A stretch of DNA of 64,000 nucleotides from Ostrinia nubilalis (lineage: Eukaryota > Arthropoda > Insecta > Lepidoptera > Crambidae). Numbering within the stretch: the first letter of the stretch is position 1; the number at the start of each line of letters is the position of its first letter. A program made the position numbers and the translations under genes. This document shows positions 1 through 11,259 of this stretch, piece after piece. The DNA is taken from assembly GCF_963855985.1 (NCBI RefSeq), contig NC_087116.1, forward strand, positions 7,217,001 to 7,281,000, given 5' to 3'. The notes below the pieces were generated by a model. That model worked only from the letters and a program-made list of their open reading frames with translations. It did not search any database and was not told where the DNA came from.

Positions 1-228
1 AATTAAGACCAGTTCTCCTCAACCGATTGAGCTGAAATTTGGTATACTTATGTAAGTACGATGACAATGCAATGTTATGGTACCATTGAGCTGGTCTGAT
101 GATGGAGTCAGGAGGTGGCCATAGGAACTCCTAAACGAAACGGCGGAACCTTATCGAGTTTGGGTTCGTTGGATTCGTCTTCCCGAGCACTTTGGTGCTA
201 AATGATAACCAGGGCCCAGATTGACAAC
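1..228 (-). repeat. Dispersed repeat, one of an inverted pair (partner at 1819-2095)
   Basis: The first 228 bases match, in reverse complement and with scattered differences, the stretch at 1819-2095. Shared landmarks are the block around TGGTACCATTG/ATGGTACCATAAC, the run through CTTACATAAGTACC, and the part with GGAGTTCCTATGGCCACC. The left end may be cut by the window edge. No coding capacity is recognised. It could be one TIR of a larger element spanning about 2 kb or two independent copies; the sequence between them looks like unrelated repeats, so I favour two copies. Confidence 0.6.
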
Positions 229-515
229 TAAAAAGTGTAAAATAAAATTATAATAAAAAAAAACGCAAACGAAGAATAAATTCCATGCGCGATACAAGCT
301 TTCGAAATTATTTGAACACTAGTTTGAACATTGCATACAATTATTTGTTTCGTTTTAGTACAACTGCACTTCAGAATAAAGCTTGTTTTAAAAAAGTTTT
401 TTTTATTATAATTTTTTTGATCGTCATAACATCATACTTTGAACAATCACTGCTATAGCTGGGACATTAATAATGCCTTTTCGCTTGCTGCAGAGCATAG
501 TACCTATAGCTGTGT

Positions 516-742
516 AAACCTTTGTTGGTCACCTGTCATCCGCTTTGCACTGGAGGGAAGTCGAACCTTAACTTCGAACTTCTCCTATGTTCGTCTGATT
601 AATTTCGTTGCGGGGCCAATGACAGTTTAACTTTCCCCGATACAAACTTGACCTTCACTGGTTGGGTTATTGGCGGTCAAGCTGTAGATCCTGGCTACAC
701 AGGAGTTGCAGCGGTGGGCACGAGAGGTGGGAATAGTCCTAT
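516..742 (-). repeat. R1 interspersed repeat, uninterrupted copy
   Basis: This is the reverse complement of a family seen at least eight times in the window. Landmarks in order are a block matching ATCTACAGCTTGACCGCC, a TGTCCCGGGG block, CGAAATTAATCAG, then GAACATAGGAG followed directly by the TTCGAAGTTAAGG region. It is important because it preserves the uninterrupted junction where the Polinton at 49990 inserted in another copy. Class unknown: I see no TIR, tail or ORF that defines it. Confidence 0.7.
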
Positions 743-1220
743 AGTCCAATTCAATCGCGATGGGATTTTAGCATTATCAAAAATGATACATCTACCTAGC
801 TTAAGAGTTATTGTTACTTAACTGTATAGAGTAAAAAATCGAGCAAGGCTCATCGAATTCCTCACCATATTCCATATCTATCGACACACACTTTCTACCC
901 ATCTATCGATACTGCCACAGTCCCATCACTAATAGATATAACTGATTGCCTGCTTTCACCGCACCAATACTCAAACTCCAGTCTATAACGGATAACTAGA
1001 TCTAGCAAGACTGAAATTATCGCAAACCAGCTCTGTAATGGTTAGTAATTTTGCGGGGTATGTAAAAGTTTTGTAGAAGGGAAAAGCTGGGTGTTTAGGA
1101 TTTCATTTTGGAATGTTCACATTTAGTATGACTCAAATATCAGTGTAAATGTTGCAGTCAAAACTCATAATTAGTGAAAACCACTTTTGACCGCAAAAAT
1201 CAGTCAAAAGTGGTTTTTAT

Positions 1221-1450
1221 AAATAAATAATAAATATCCTTGGACATTTTACACTACGTTTCTAGTCCCAAACTAAGCAAAGCTTGTACTAGACAACGGA
1301 TTTAAATAAACATACTTAGTTTTTTACATAGTAACACCCAGCCCCATCACAGAGATTAAAATTCATCATTTCAATTTCCGCCCGGCCGGGAATCGAACCC
1401 GGGACCTCTCGGCATAGTAGTCCGTTCTAAACCACTACACCAAACGGCCG
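1221..1450 (-). repeat. tRNA-derived SINE (SINE-A), full-length-like copy
   Basis: Read on the minus strand it begins with a tRNA-like head: box A TGGTGTAGTGG and box B GGTTCGATTCC lie at the usual spacing. A tRNA-unrelated body follows, ending near the TATTTATTATTTATTT tract. Copies at 22066, 40082 and 45210 and a headless one at 36243 share the body with landmark GTTTGGGACTAGAAGCG or close variants. The extended SINE body argues against a functional tRNA gene. Confidence 0.8.
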
Positions 1451-1818
1451 ACTAATAATGATTTGCAGATTGACCGATTGTTAGCCTGCATCCAGCGCCT
1501 TCCTACCTTTATGAGGTCGTCTTTAATTTCTTACAGGAAATATAGTTAGGCAGATAACCTCCAATGTTAAACCCAATAAATCTTCCGTAACATGGAGGTA
1601 AGTAAATTAATATCCCGCCCAACGGGACGTATCATATTAAAAGTATTGGAAAACTAATTAAGTCGCTGCTAGTTGACCTGTATTCAGTTATAAATGATGT
1701 TTAACTTGCATGAAACTTTTAAACTGAGTTTTCTGCATAATTCTGCTATCTATGTAGTCTGATATGGATTAAAAATAAATAGTTTAAAAAACTAAAAACA
1801 CGCCTTTACTCTACGAGT

Positions 1819-2095
1819 TTCCACCGTTTCGTTTAGGAGTTCCTGTGGTCACCTCCCGACTCTATCATCAGGACCCTGGACATCATCCAGTACTTAAAGT
1901 GCTCGAAAAGACAAATCCAAAGAACCCAAACTCGATGCGATTCAGCCGTTTTGTTTCTAGGAGTTCCTATGGCCACCTTCCAGTCCCATCATCAGACCAG
2001 CGCGATGGTACCATAACATTGCATTGTCATCGTACTTACATAAGTACCTATACCAAATTTCAACTCAATCAGTTGAAGAGAACTAGTCTTAAAGT
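1819..2095 (+). repeat. Dispersed repeat, inverted partner of 1-228
   Basis: It carries two related GTTTCTAGGAGTTCCTATGG-like segments about 150 bp apart, so the unit looks internally duplicated. The small ORF overlapping it has no recognisable domain and is not called as a gene. Confidence 0.6.
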
Positions 2096-2479
2096 CAGTT
2101 ACAAGATTTGTCCCACACATACTAACAAGTGAAGTCAATATAAAGCTTGTAAAAAGGCCGATACTTCTCCACCTTGGTGGAAAAACCGGGTGTTACAGGA
2201 TATAAATGAATTTAATGTTCATAATAATTGACTTCAACAATGTACACGCAACTTAACTTATTGTAGTTGCCACCGATGCCCCAATGTATTAGTTACCAAG
2301 GCCTCCCATAGCGTGTCGTCACGCACAACTCCAGTTCTATCCAGTTTAATCCAGTTCAGTCCGGGTGGATCCGGTTACAGTTGATTAAAAAAGCTGCTTT
2401 TTACGGTTCCGTGCGGTGGAGTGACGTCAGATGTCAGATACCATTAATATTTATTAAATGGATTAAAGGACGTAGCACA

Positions 2480-2653
2480 CTTATCAACCCGGAAAGGGAT
2501 CGTAACCGTATCAACTCGAGGCGGTCAGTATTTTTTGTATGAAACTCCATACTGCAACGCACACTTATCCGCACAGTAACGTAAACGCCTCGCCTCGCGG
2601 TTGATAGCGCGCGAATGGCGATACAGTGTTGATCCCTTTCCGAGTTGATAAGT
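2480..2653. mobile_element. Non-autonomous TIR element (MITE), intact copy
   Basis: The left end TTATCAACCCGGAAAGGGAT pairs with the right end ATCCCTTTCCGAGTTGATAA, giving imperfect TIRs of about 22 bp. The interior contains CGCCTCGCCTCGCGGTTGA. A second copy is split by the LINE at 30627-34635, so this copy shows the LINE's empty target (GAAACTCCAT). No ORF; superfamily not assigned. Confidence 0.7.
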
Positions 2654-2967
2654 CTGCTATGACCTTTAAATAGACATGGATATTATTGTGAAATGGTACT
2701 TTTTCGTTACTTTTATTCACAGCTCTAGGCTTGTATCACCACACCTGATGAAAAATGATAAGTAAAAGTAAGGCTGAAGGCAGAAGAGAGCTTCTCCCAA
2801 AAATCTTAGTTAACCACATTATTATTATCTACTTTTTAGATGATACGAGTACATGCGAAACTTTTCAATTGATTTTGATAACCAATATTGAAAATAGTGA
2901 TGGGATTTTGAAAGACAGTGCCGTTTTGTAGTGAAACAGGTTTAAATTCATACTCGTATCATCATTT

Positions 2968-3084
2968 CAGCCACAGGACGTCCACTGCTGATCATAGGCC
3001 TCCTCCAGTTGGCCGGTTGGTAGCGGCCTGCATCCAGCGCCTTCAAAAGGTAGCAAACCTTTACGAGGTCATCGGTCCATCTTG
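2968..3084 (-). mobile_element. RTE-type LINE 3' end, truncated
   Basis: The minus strand holds the end of an RTE-like reverse-transcriptase frame, read through blocks for GRPPTRWTDD, the AAxRW region and an SxGEAYVQQWTS-like stop region. The diagnostic sequence here is GGACGTCCACTGCTGA. Only the last hundred or so bases remain, as in most non-autonomous debris of this family. Confidence 0.75.
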
Positions 3085-3218
3085 TGGGTTTCAATTCATA
3101 CTTAAGTAGGAAATGAGCACGCTCATGGTAAAAAATTAAATCTCAATTCATTAATCGCAGGTCAGTTTTTTTTATTCAAATTCAATTCAAATTCAAATTA
3201 TTTATTTAGGTCATCATA

Positions 3219-3407
3219 TCCTACTAATATTGTAAATGCGAAAGTTTGGATGTCTGGATGTTTGTTACTCTTTCACGCAAAAACTACTGATGATTTTGAT
3301 GAAACTTTACAGTATTATTGTTTATAGCCCAGAATAACATATAGGCTATAATTTATGAAGATCTGTGACAAACTAAACACGCGGGTGAAGCCGCGGGCAA
3401 AAGCTAG
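3219..3407 (+). mobile_element. Short non-autonomous Helitron, Lep1-like, full length
   Basis: It begins TCCTACTAATATTGTAAATG and ends GCTAG before T, matching the Helitron rule of 5' TC and 3' CTRR with insertion before T. A GC hairpin (GCGGGTGAAGCCGCGGGC) sits just inside the 3' end. No target duplication is expected. Same family as copies at 3713, 15637, 25268, 35503, 36130 and 50645. Confidence 0.85.
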
Positions 3408-3712
3408 TAAAATTATAAATGCATTCCTCACGTTTACTTCTACGATTAATCACCTTGTTAACAGCGAATCAGTTAAACCATAAAGTTAACTGCCCGTTAT
3501 AGTACTTTCATTACCGCCCTCCAAAAGTTTAGGCGGTTAACTGTGACATTAATTTTGTGGTTACCTCATAAAATTTGTTAATTAAATCTTTGGATTAGGT
3601 TTTTATAGCAATTTATGAACTTTTGTAAGTATGAAAATTTTACAAAACTTTTTATGTTGAACTTTCAAGATTTTTCAACTTTTTCAAAAATCATCGTCGG
3701 AATATAGTACAA

Positions 3713-3907
3713 CTAGCTTTTTGCCCGCGGCTTCACCTGCGTGAAGTTTAGTTTGTCACATATCGTTATAAATTATAACCTATATGTTAATCTGGGTTAT
3801 AAACAATAATACTGTAAAGTTTCATAAAAATCCGTTCAGTAGTTTTTGCGTGAAAGAGTAACAAACATCCAGACATCCAAACTTTCGCATTTATAATATT
3901 AGTAGGA
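3713..3907 (-). mobile_element. Short Helitron, Lep1-like, minus orientation
   Basis: Reverse complement of the family at 3219. The 3' CTAG lies at 3713-3716 with the GC hairpin next to it, and the 5' TCCTACTAATATTATAAATG end is at 3888-3907. It is complete and inverted relative to the copy 300 bp upstream. Confidence 0.85.
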
Positions 3908-4182
3908 TGACGGCACCTATCCGAAACTTGAATCGGTACGGTTACGGATATTCATATCCAGACATCCAAACAAACTTTCGCATTTATAATATTTAATTAG
4001 TAAGATATGAATTTGTGAAACCTTTACGAATCTAAGTACAAAATAAGACAGAAGGTAAACACCATACTAAGCGCGCTCGAGCTACGCACAAAGACGTGTT
4101 GCGAACTTTTTGGCTACTTTGGGTGTCACGAACAATTTGACGCTGGCTGTACATAACTACAACTTAATAAAACTGTAGTTTA

Positions 4183-4832
4183 GGCTGGGTTGCACCATCT
4201 TACTTTAACTTTGACAAACGTCAAACAAAACTACACTCGGCATCAAATAAATCGCACCTCCCGCGCCGCGTCAAGCACTTATCAAACGTATGCATCCCCA
4301 CTTCCCACCAACGTTGGTACCATTTCAAAGCCTAGTTCTAAATAAACTTCATTTCATTAAAGGAAAGGTTTTTACCCCAAAAATGTGTCTTTACAAGGAT
4401 CCAGAGTCACTTCTTAAAAAAATAGGTAGTTACGCTATAGCCATTTTTTATGACTATAAAACTGTTAAGTTAGGATTAATCGCTATCCATCTGTTAAAGA
4501 GGACACGTCAGATCTTTATTTGGTTTTATAACCATAAAAATTGGTCTAATTGATCCCAGAGGTGAGCCCAAAGTGAGTTCTATTTTCAAGTCACATTTAT
4601 GGTATATGTTAATCATTTATTTAGAAATGAAATGTATTTTTCTTTAAGGATATTTATTGGGCTTTCAAATAACACCAATATTGTTGGGGTACCATAATTG
4701 TGTCAGAAGAAAATCTTTAAAGTTCGCGTCGCGGAAGGTGCGGTTTATTTGATGTTGAGTGTATGTCAATCCATACAAAAAGCACCGGTTATCGTTATAG
4801 TCACGGTTAAAATAAGGTGGTGTAACTCAGCC
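4183..4832. mobile_element. Harbinger-like non-autonomous TIR element (about 650 bp)
   Basis: The left end GGCTGGGTTGCACCATCTTA and right end TAAGGTGGTGTAACTCAGCC form imperfect TIRs. A second inverted block lies deeper (CATCAAATAAATCGCACC against GGTGCGGTTTATTTGATG). Both sides carry TTA, consistent with the 3-bp TWA duplication of PIF/Harbinger elements. The 87-codon ORF inside has no recognisable domain. The superfamily call rests on the TIR and TTA only. Confidence 0.6.
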
Positions 4833-5136
4833 TTAATCTAATCCCCTATCACTGTCCGAATCTGGCAAAAAAGTCGTGACGAGCTTTAAGCTTAGAAAGT
4901 TCTGTAAGCTCCCGTGCTTATAGACAGCGCTTCAAACTAAACTCTGGCCTCTAATGCAGTTGCAATAAGGTCAATTTTGGAACAAAAATAAATAGTTCGA
5001 AAGCTCCCGAGATAGTAGATCTGTGGTGAAAGTTGATAGTCTATGGTATTTGCTGACAGCTGAATTCATCACTGAACTGGACTTATCTTGTCAAACTGGA
5101 CGAAGAACAATCTCTACTGGGCCGTCTCTAACCTAA

Positions 5137-5230
5137 ATAGAAAGACACGGGTCTTGACGCGACGTTTATTAATAAGTTACATTATGTACTCACGGCTGAC
5201 GTTTCGGCTACTATGCTGCAGCCTTTTAGT
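5137..5230 (+). repeat. Single arm of the foldback repeat seen at 15818-15996
   Basis: It contains AAAGACACGGGTCTTGACGC followed by GTTACATTATGTACTCACGG and GACGTTTCGGCTACTATGCT, matching one arm of the inverted repeat at 15.8 kb. Here only one arm is present. Confidence 0.6.
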
Positions 5231-5419
5231 TGAAATGGAACGCGAAAGTTTAAAATCTTTCGTACAGTCAGCGTCAAATATTCGACAACCAAAGTAGCCA
5301 AAAAGTTCGCTACACGTCAACTTTTTGACCACTTTGTCACAAACTGTTTGACGCTACGGGACGCTGACGGGATCCAGTAATGCAGGATCCCGCATAACTG
5401 GACTGTCATATGAACACAA

Positions 5420-5622
5420 CTAGCTTTCCGACCGCGGCTTCGCACGCGTGACAGAAAAACTATATCGTGCGCGTTCCTGTTTCAAAAACCGGGATAAAAA
5501 CCTATCCTATATCCTTTCCTGGGATTCAAACTATGTCTATGCCAAATTTCATTAAAATCGGTTCAGTGGTTTGGGCGTGAAAGCGACACAGACAGACACT
5601 CTGTCTATTATATTAGTATAGA
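5420..5622 (-). mobile_element. Short Helitron, subfamily 2
   Basis: The 3' end is CTAG at 5420 with the hairpin CCGCGGCTTCGCACGCG region; the 5' end is TCTATACTAATATAATAGAC on the minus strand. The body has the GTTTCAAAAACCGGGATAAA landmark shared with copies at 16985, 17213, 35910 and 42894. Confidence 0.8.
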
Positions 5623-5935
5623 AGTAAGATGACACAAGTGTGGGTTTAAATCGGTTTCTAGCGGGTTCGTGTGAATGTTAATATTAAATCCTGCAAAAAA
5701 CGGTTCCTTGGGAAAGAGTCTTTAGTTCTAAAATATCCTAATTTCTTCAGTAAAAGTGTCGTGTCATAATTTAACAATAATAAGTTTATGCAAAGCGTTA
5801 TTACGCCAAAGTTTCGCGCCAAATCTGACAGTTGACAGCTGTCAGTGTGGCGTGCTATCGACGAGGCGTTTTACAATGAAGCAGCGAAAAGTAGTTGGAA
5901 TTTTCGACGGAAAAGACGTTGTATTTTATTTAAGA

Positions 5936-6130
5936 CTAGCGGCCGCCCGCGACTTCGTACGCGTGGATCCCGTTTTACCCCCTTAGTGGTGGAGTTTCGT
6001 AAAATCTTTTCTTAGCGGATGCCTACGTCATAACATCTACCTGCATGCTAAATTTCAGCCCGATCCGTCTAGTGGTTTGGGCTGTGCGTTGATAGATCAC
6101 TATGCCAGTCAGTCAGTCACCTTTGAGTTA
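5936..6130 (-). mobile_element. Short Helitron, subfamily 3
   Basis: CTAG at 5936-5939 is followed on the plus strand by CGGCCGCCCGCGACTTCGTA, the hairpin-bearing 3' end of this subfamily. The body contains CCCGATCCGTCTAGTGGTTT. Related copies: 6884, 11928-12097, 16018, 43947 and 62590. The 5' boundary is approximate. Confidence 0.7.
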
Positions 6131-6141
6131 ATATATTTACA

Positions 6142-6287
6142 CTAGCGACCAGCCCCGGCTTCGCACGGGTGCAAAGTATACTATAAATCCTCTTGAATCA
6201 GTCTATCTATCAAAAAAACCGCGTCAAAATCCGTTGCGTAGTTCTAAAGATCTAAGCATACATAGGGACATACAGCGGAAAACGACT
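6142..6287 (-). mobile_element. Short Helitron, diverged copy
   Basis: The minus-strand 3' end has CTAG at 6142 and a GC-rich terminal hairpin (CCCGGCTTCGCACGGG). The body resembles the GTCAAAATCCGTTGCGTAGT class. It is close to two other Helitrons, so this is a local cluster. The 5' end is not clear. Confidence 0.55.
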
Positions 6288-6303
6288 TTAGTTTTATTTA
6301 TTA

Positions 6304-6521
6304 CTAGCTTTCCGCCCGCGGCTTCGCGCGCGTGAACTACAGTATCTAGATATTTTACGGAACCCTATTTTTTTTAAAATAAAATTTAGCCTATGTTACT
6401 CGTAGATAATGTAGCTTTCGAATGGTGAAAGAATTTTTAAAAACGGTCCAGTAGTTTTTGAGCCTATTCATTACAACCAAACAAACAAACAAAGTTTTCC
6501 TCTTTATAATATTAGTGTAGA
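6304..6521 (-). mobile_element. Short Helitron
   Basis: CTAG at 6304-6307 is followed on the plus strand by the hairpin (CCGCCCGCGGCTTCGCGCGC), and the opposite end reads TTATAATATTAGTGTAGATG, the 5' end of this group in reverse complement. It is full-length-like. Confidence 0.75.
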
Positions 6522-6883
6522 TGTACCTACTTAGTGAGATTGTCCATGTTATATTCACTGTTCTTAAAATACTACAAAGTAATCGTTCAATTTACAAAAG
6601 CACGTCTTCATAAGCTAAAATCTTCGAACAATGGCACCCTGTTTTTGATTTTCGTCCAATCAACAAATTCGCAAGTCCCAGATATATATTTAAAGAACCT
6701 CATTGTAAACCTTATCATTAGTTAAAAACGTTTAAAATCGCTTCAATCAAGCCTTTCATAAGATTTGGGTTAATGTCAATGAAGTACTTGATGTAGTAAT
6801 TACCTACTTACAAATTTAATAAATGGGAAAGTACCTATATTACTTTTTCACGTTAAAGACTGAGGGGATTTAGGTATATGAAA

Positions 6884-7072
6884 CTAGCGGCCGCCCGCGA
6901 CTTCGTACGCGTGGATCCCGTTTTATTGTACCTTTAGGGGTGGAGTTTCGTAAAATCCTTAGCGGATACCTACGTCATAACATCTACCTGAATGCCAAAA
7001 TTCAGCCCGATCCGTCCAGTGGTTTGGGCTGTGCGTTGATAGATCACTATGTCAGTCAGTCACCTTTGAGTT
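6884..7072 (-). mobile_element. Short Helitron, subfamily 3
   Basis: Near-duplicate of the copy at 5936, with the same CGGCCGCCCGCGACTTCGTA end, CTAG at 6884-6887, and body block CCCGATCCGTCCAGTGGTTT. The 5' boundary is approximate. Confidence 0.7.
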
Positions 7073-7299
7073 TTCGTAAAGATTTATTAAAGAGATCCCA
7101 AGAAAAAACAGGATAGTTTTTATCCCGGGTTTAGAAACAGACCGAAAAAAATACATAGTATCCTTTATTTATCTTTGGTAAATTAATCAGGCCGCACATC
7201 TTTGCAACATTATAAAATGCATGAAAACATGAGAACGGTCGGGGGGCCGCCAAATACTAGGGGGGTCGTGTCATGAAAAAGGTTGAAAAACACTGATCT

Positions 7300-8950
7300 A
7301 TAGAGCTTTTTTGGCAACTTTGTTTCATTTTTTTATGTGTTCATTTTACTTAAAAGACATTTTCTGTACGTAGTACATTTATTATTCTTTGCTACTATAT
7401 TCATTAATTTCGCCACACACCACAGAATAACGCTGCACATACTGCACATAAAGGCAGCGCGCTACAAAGCCGCGACACACCGAAAGCGTCCTATTACGGC
7501 GTAACGAGCTTTCCCAGGGCTGCCACAAAGAAATATGCAATAGAAATTATTATTATATTGTTACGCTTAAAATGCACGCAATGGCTTCATGTTCTGGCTT
7601 CTACGAGTACCTTAGAGCAGGGCATCCCAAACTATTGGTCGCGACCCAGTGTTGGGTCACGAGAATTGAGTGGGCCCTGCCTGTAGAACGACACACTACC
7701 CTACCGATACAACCGCTGGACAACAGGCGAAATTTCCTATAGATGGGTCCCAAGTTTCGGAACTTGTATTAGATGAGTCATAGGCTCGTAGCCCAGACAA
7801 CTTTGGGAACCACTGCCTTAGAGCATTACACATACTCAGCGGTTGCCATGTGTATTTTGACTTTTATGAAAGAATCCGAGACAGAATCTAAGACTGGAAC
7901 TGAACCAAGATTTGAGCATTACTCACATCTCGTAGAAATGCGATGGACTGACGAACTCAAGATAGCAGTGATTAAAGAAATTCCGGGAGATCGTCTATAA
8001 GAGTATGTTTACCTATAACCGTTGTCTGGATATCCACAATAACTTTGCTTAGTTTGGAGCTAGATGGCACTGTATAAAAATTCAAGTATATTTATTCCTT
8101 TTGGCAGCCCTAGAGAAGCGTAATGACGTCACGCCCATTACGTCACGGCTTGCAGAATGCAGTCTGAGTGCAGTTTGTTAATCAACCGCGTTACTCTCTA
8201 ATCTATGGCTCTATGACTATGCTAATGTCAAGATATTGCAGCTTTGAATATTTAATTTTATTACTTAGGTTTTGCCCGCGACTTCACTTGCTTGACACAG
8301 GAAGGCTTTTTCGCACGCGTGTCCCCTTTCCAAAAACTGAGATAAAAAAAAGTATATCTGAAGGAGGAATCAATCCTTCTTTAGTACTAGCTTTTGCCCA
8401 CGCGTGATATTTGGTCTAACACAGAAAAATCTTTTTCGCACGCAAATCCCCCTTCCAAAAACTTGGATAAAAACTATCCTCGGTTTTCCCCTAAGGGTAA
8501 GAATCTCTAAAACAAAATCTGAAGGAGGAATCGCTCCTCCTTTATTGCTAGAGCTTTTAAAAGAACGCTAGTTTTTACATAAATATTTATACTAATGTGG
8601 GTAGTGTAAACTATTTTTATGTGCAACATTTGAAAGATGAGGTGTGTCGCAGTACTGTCCAAGTCTTATAAGTACACTGACGTAAATAACTATAAAGTTT
8701 TGGAGCGATTGTTTTGAGATAAATTTATCATGACTGATTTAAGGTAAGTGATAGAAAAAGTGAATTCCGTAACAAGTGGGTTAAAATTCTGTCCGACACA
8801 GAAGACTTTTTCACATGCGAATCCCCCTTATAAAACCGGGATAAAAACTATCCCATGTTTTCCCCTAGGGGTAAAACTATCTCTAAATCACCAAAATTGA
8901 TTCAGTGATTCAAAAGTGTAAAGCTAACACACAAAGTTACTCAGGCATTT
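7300..8950. other. No supported gene; degenerate Helitron-like fragments only
   Basis: There is a short segment near 8275-8570 and again near 8800-8900 with CCCCCTTCCAAAAAC or CCCCTTATAAAACCGGGATA phrases typical of decayed Helitron subfamily 2. Otherwise I recognise nothing. ORFs here are short and lack motifs. Confidence 0.4.
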
Positions 8951-8959
8951 TATTTTAAG

Positions 8960-9092
8960 GTGGACTGACGACCTGATAAAGGTAGCAGGAAGGCACTGGA
9001 TGCAGGCCGCTACCGACGGTGCGATGACTTCCAAGTCATAGGGGGAGGTCTGTGTTCAGCAGTGGACGTCCGGTGGCTGAAATGATGATGAT
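8960..9092 (+). mobile_element. RTE-type LINE 3' end
   Basis: GGTGGACTGACGACCTGATA, AGGCACTGGATGCAGGCCGC and CAGCAGTGGACGTCC are followed by ATGATGATGATAATGAT, the 3' tail. Heavily 5'-truncated. Confidence 0.75.
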
Positions 9093-9749
9093 AATGATAT
9101 TTCTGGGTATAAAACTGAGTTATGTTTAGTGTTAAAAGGGTACTTAAAAATATTATCTCAAATGTATTTCTGTCTCATAAAGGACTCTACAAATTTTCAA
9201 TGGTTAAAAACAGCGAGGGCATCAAAAAACAGCGTTCGTACTTTTTTACGACTCCATTTCACTCTAAATTTTACATGTCCATTATTCATGAGCGTTTCCC
9301 GCCACGCGTGACAGCTGTCAACCGCGCAAGATGGCCGCCGTGGAGATTACGATAGGCTGTGTGCACACTGGCCCCGATTTGTGTTCAGTGAGTTCATTAA
9401 TGATTAATTAAATACAAAATAAATGCACCCCCATTTATAAACGCGTGGGGCATAATAAAGTCCATAGGAATAAAAAAACACTAAAAAGCACGCAGTTTTC
9501 TCGTGATTCCTGTGAACCTTTCGTGACTAAAATTACATAGTTTTCCGCCACCAAAGGGGTTTCCTAGAACGGTTTTCGAGAAATTAAGTAAATATTGCTA
9601 TTTGAAAAAAATGTTGGCCCACTCTACATATACAATTTATTTGGTACTCTATGATTTCCAATTAAAACTGGTTCCCAAACTAGAAAATATGCACTCCCTC
9701 TAACTCGGAATTGCCTAGTAATTGCTATGAAGAGCTTTAATATTAGGAC

Positions 9750-9979
9750 CCGTTTCCAAGGCAATTCAGCTTTGCGGGATCCAGTAATGCATGATCCATC
9801 ACAACTGGACTGTCGTGTAGTGTGAACACACATGTCAGTTTGAAATTTGAACGGATCGGTTTCTTGCGGGACACTGCAAAGTGCAAACGGAATGTTCGTG
9901 TGAACGTTAATATTAAAACACGTTCCTGCACGATCACGTACACGTTCCTGCAAAAAACGGGATGCCTCCGTGGGAACAA
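9750..9979. mobile_element. M3 MITE copy, interrupted at 9980
   Basis: This family begins near a CCCGTTTCC/CAGCAATCCAG-type end and finishes with a GGATGCCTCCGTGGGAACAA end. It has internal TGCGGGATCCAGTAATGC palindromic motifs and TGTTCGTGTGAACGTTAATA. Related copies or pieces lie at 18720, 19303, 30075, 39070, 41306, 42820, 45466 and 63722. Here the GGGAACAAG end abuts the G-rich TIR element at 9980. Confidence 0.55.
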
Positions 9980-11200
9980 GGGGGCGTCCATAAATTACTT
10001 GAGACTTTTAGGGGGGGGGGAGGGGGTCAACGAAAACCTCACTAAATCTCACGTGAGGGAGAGGGGGGGTCTCGGAAAATATCACGTAATTTTTCCCGCA
10101 AGAAATAGAGTAAAATTGCCAGAAAACTGGGTTATTGAAGTAAAAAAAAATTTTTTTTATGATGATAATGATAATTTATTCCAAACCGTCTAATCAATTC
10201 GAAATTAAAAAAATCGTCATTGGCATCGCTACTGCGTAAAAAGTTGGCCAAGTGCGTGTCGTGCCACGCGCAGTGTAGGGTTCCGTAGTTGTCTGTCGTT
10301 ATCACAATATATTTCAGAAGCAAGCAATTACTTCATCTTAAGTCACTTTTCATATTTTCTTCAAAGGAATTTTTCTGGTTAAGAAATTGTATAAGTAATA
10401 AGTAATACATGAGTCAAATGACTATTACTCTTAAACTAAGGTAATGTATCTTAACCGTTGTAGTTTTCCTTGAAAAAATTCATCCCCACTTTACATGCAG
10501 GGGTGCTAACCCAGAAAAAAAAATTTTTTTCAAAATTTTATTTTCCGTTTTGTCGGCCTGATTAATATACATACCTTCACAAAATTACAGCTCCCCAGTG
10601 CCAATAGTTTCCAAACGAAACCTCGGACAGACAGACAGACATATCAAAACTATAAGGGTTCCTTGTCAGGACTACGGAACCCTAAAAAATGACATTACAA
10701 TTACGTATGAAAATATTATGTATTCGTAGTTAAAGTAACCAATAGTCAAATTTGACAGATGTCAAATGACAAGTGGTTAAATAACAGAAAAAAATGTTTT
10801 TATAACAATGTTTAACTTGACTTTTAGTACATTTTTTAACTATTAGTTTACATTTTATTAATATTTAACCATTAGTAGCAAAATTTAACAATTAGTTATT
10901 TTAACTATGAATCAAAAAACTGGTCCTAGGTTGAGGCAATTGCTTGTCTTACTAAACGACGGGAAGCTACGGAACCCTGCACTGCGCGTGGCACGACACT
11001 GGGTTACTGATTTTTTCATATAAATCTAATAGACTCGAAGCATAGACATTGCAAAATAGGCATTTTTTATTGGCTTAAATATCACGTGAGATTAGGGGGG
11101 TGGGGGAGGGGGTCAGGCAAAATCTCACCAAATCTCACCAAGGGGGGCGGGGGGGTTGAAAAATGGCCAAAATTGTCTCACGTAATTTATGGACGCCCCC
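9980..11200. mobile_element. TIR element with G-rich ends (about 1.2 kb), composite
   Basis: The left end GGGGGCGTCCATAAATTACT mirrors the right end CGTAATTTATGGACGCCCCC, and subterminal G-runs with CTCACGTGAG-like repeats lie inside both ends. Nested within is a second inverted pair: CGTGCCACGCGCAGTGTAGG then GTTCCGTAG near 10258-10288, against CTACGGAACCCT and GCACTGCGCGTGGCACGACA near 10970-10999. That inner motif is one I associate with a very common lepidopteran repeat. No transposase ORF. Superfamily not assigned. Confidence 0.6.
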
Positions 11201-11259
11201 CAAGCCCTTACTCGAAACAGCCCTGTAATTGCTATGAAGCGCTTTAATGTTAAACTTAG

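Noticed and set aside
1380..1450. Possible tRNA gene (minus strand)
   Set aside because: Boxes A and B are present but the sequence continues into the SINE-A body shared by copies at 22066, 40082 and 45200, so it is a SINE head.
1845..2132. 95-codon ORF
   Set aside because: It is a reading of the dispersed repeat at 1819-2095, with no domain and no conservation of frame in the inverted copy.
4290..4553. 87-codon ORF inside the Harbinger-like element
   Set aside because: No transposase or Myb-like motif; the composition is that of non-coding DNA.
9624..10193. ORFs of 82-123 codons on both strands
   Set aside because: They read through M3 and the G-rich TIR element and match no protein family I know.
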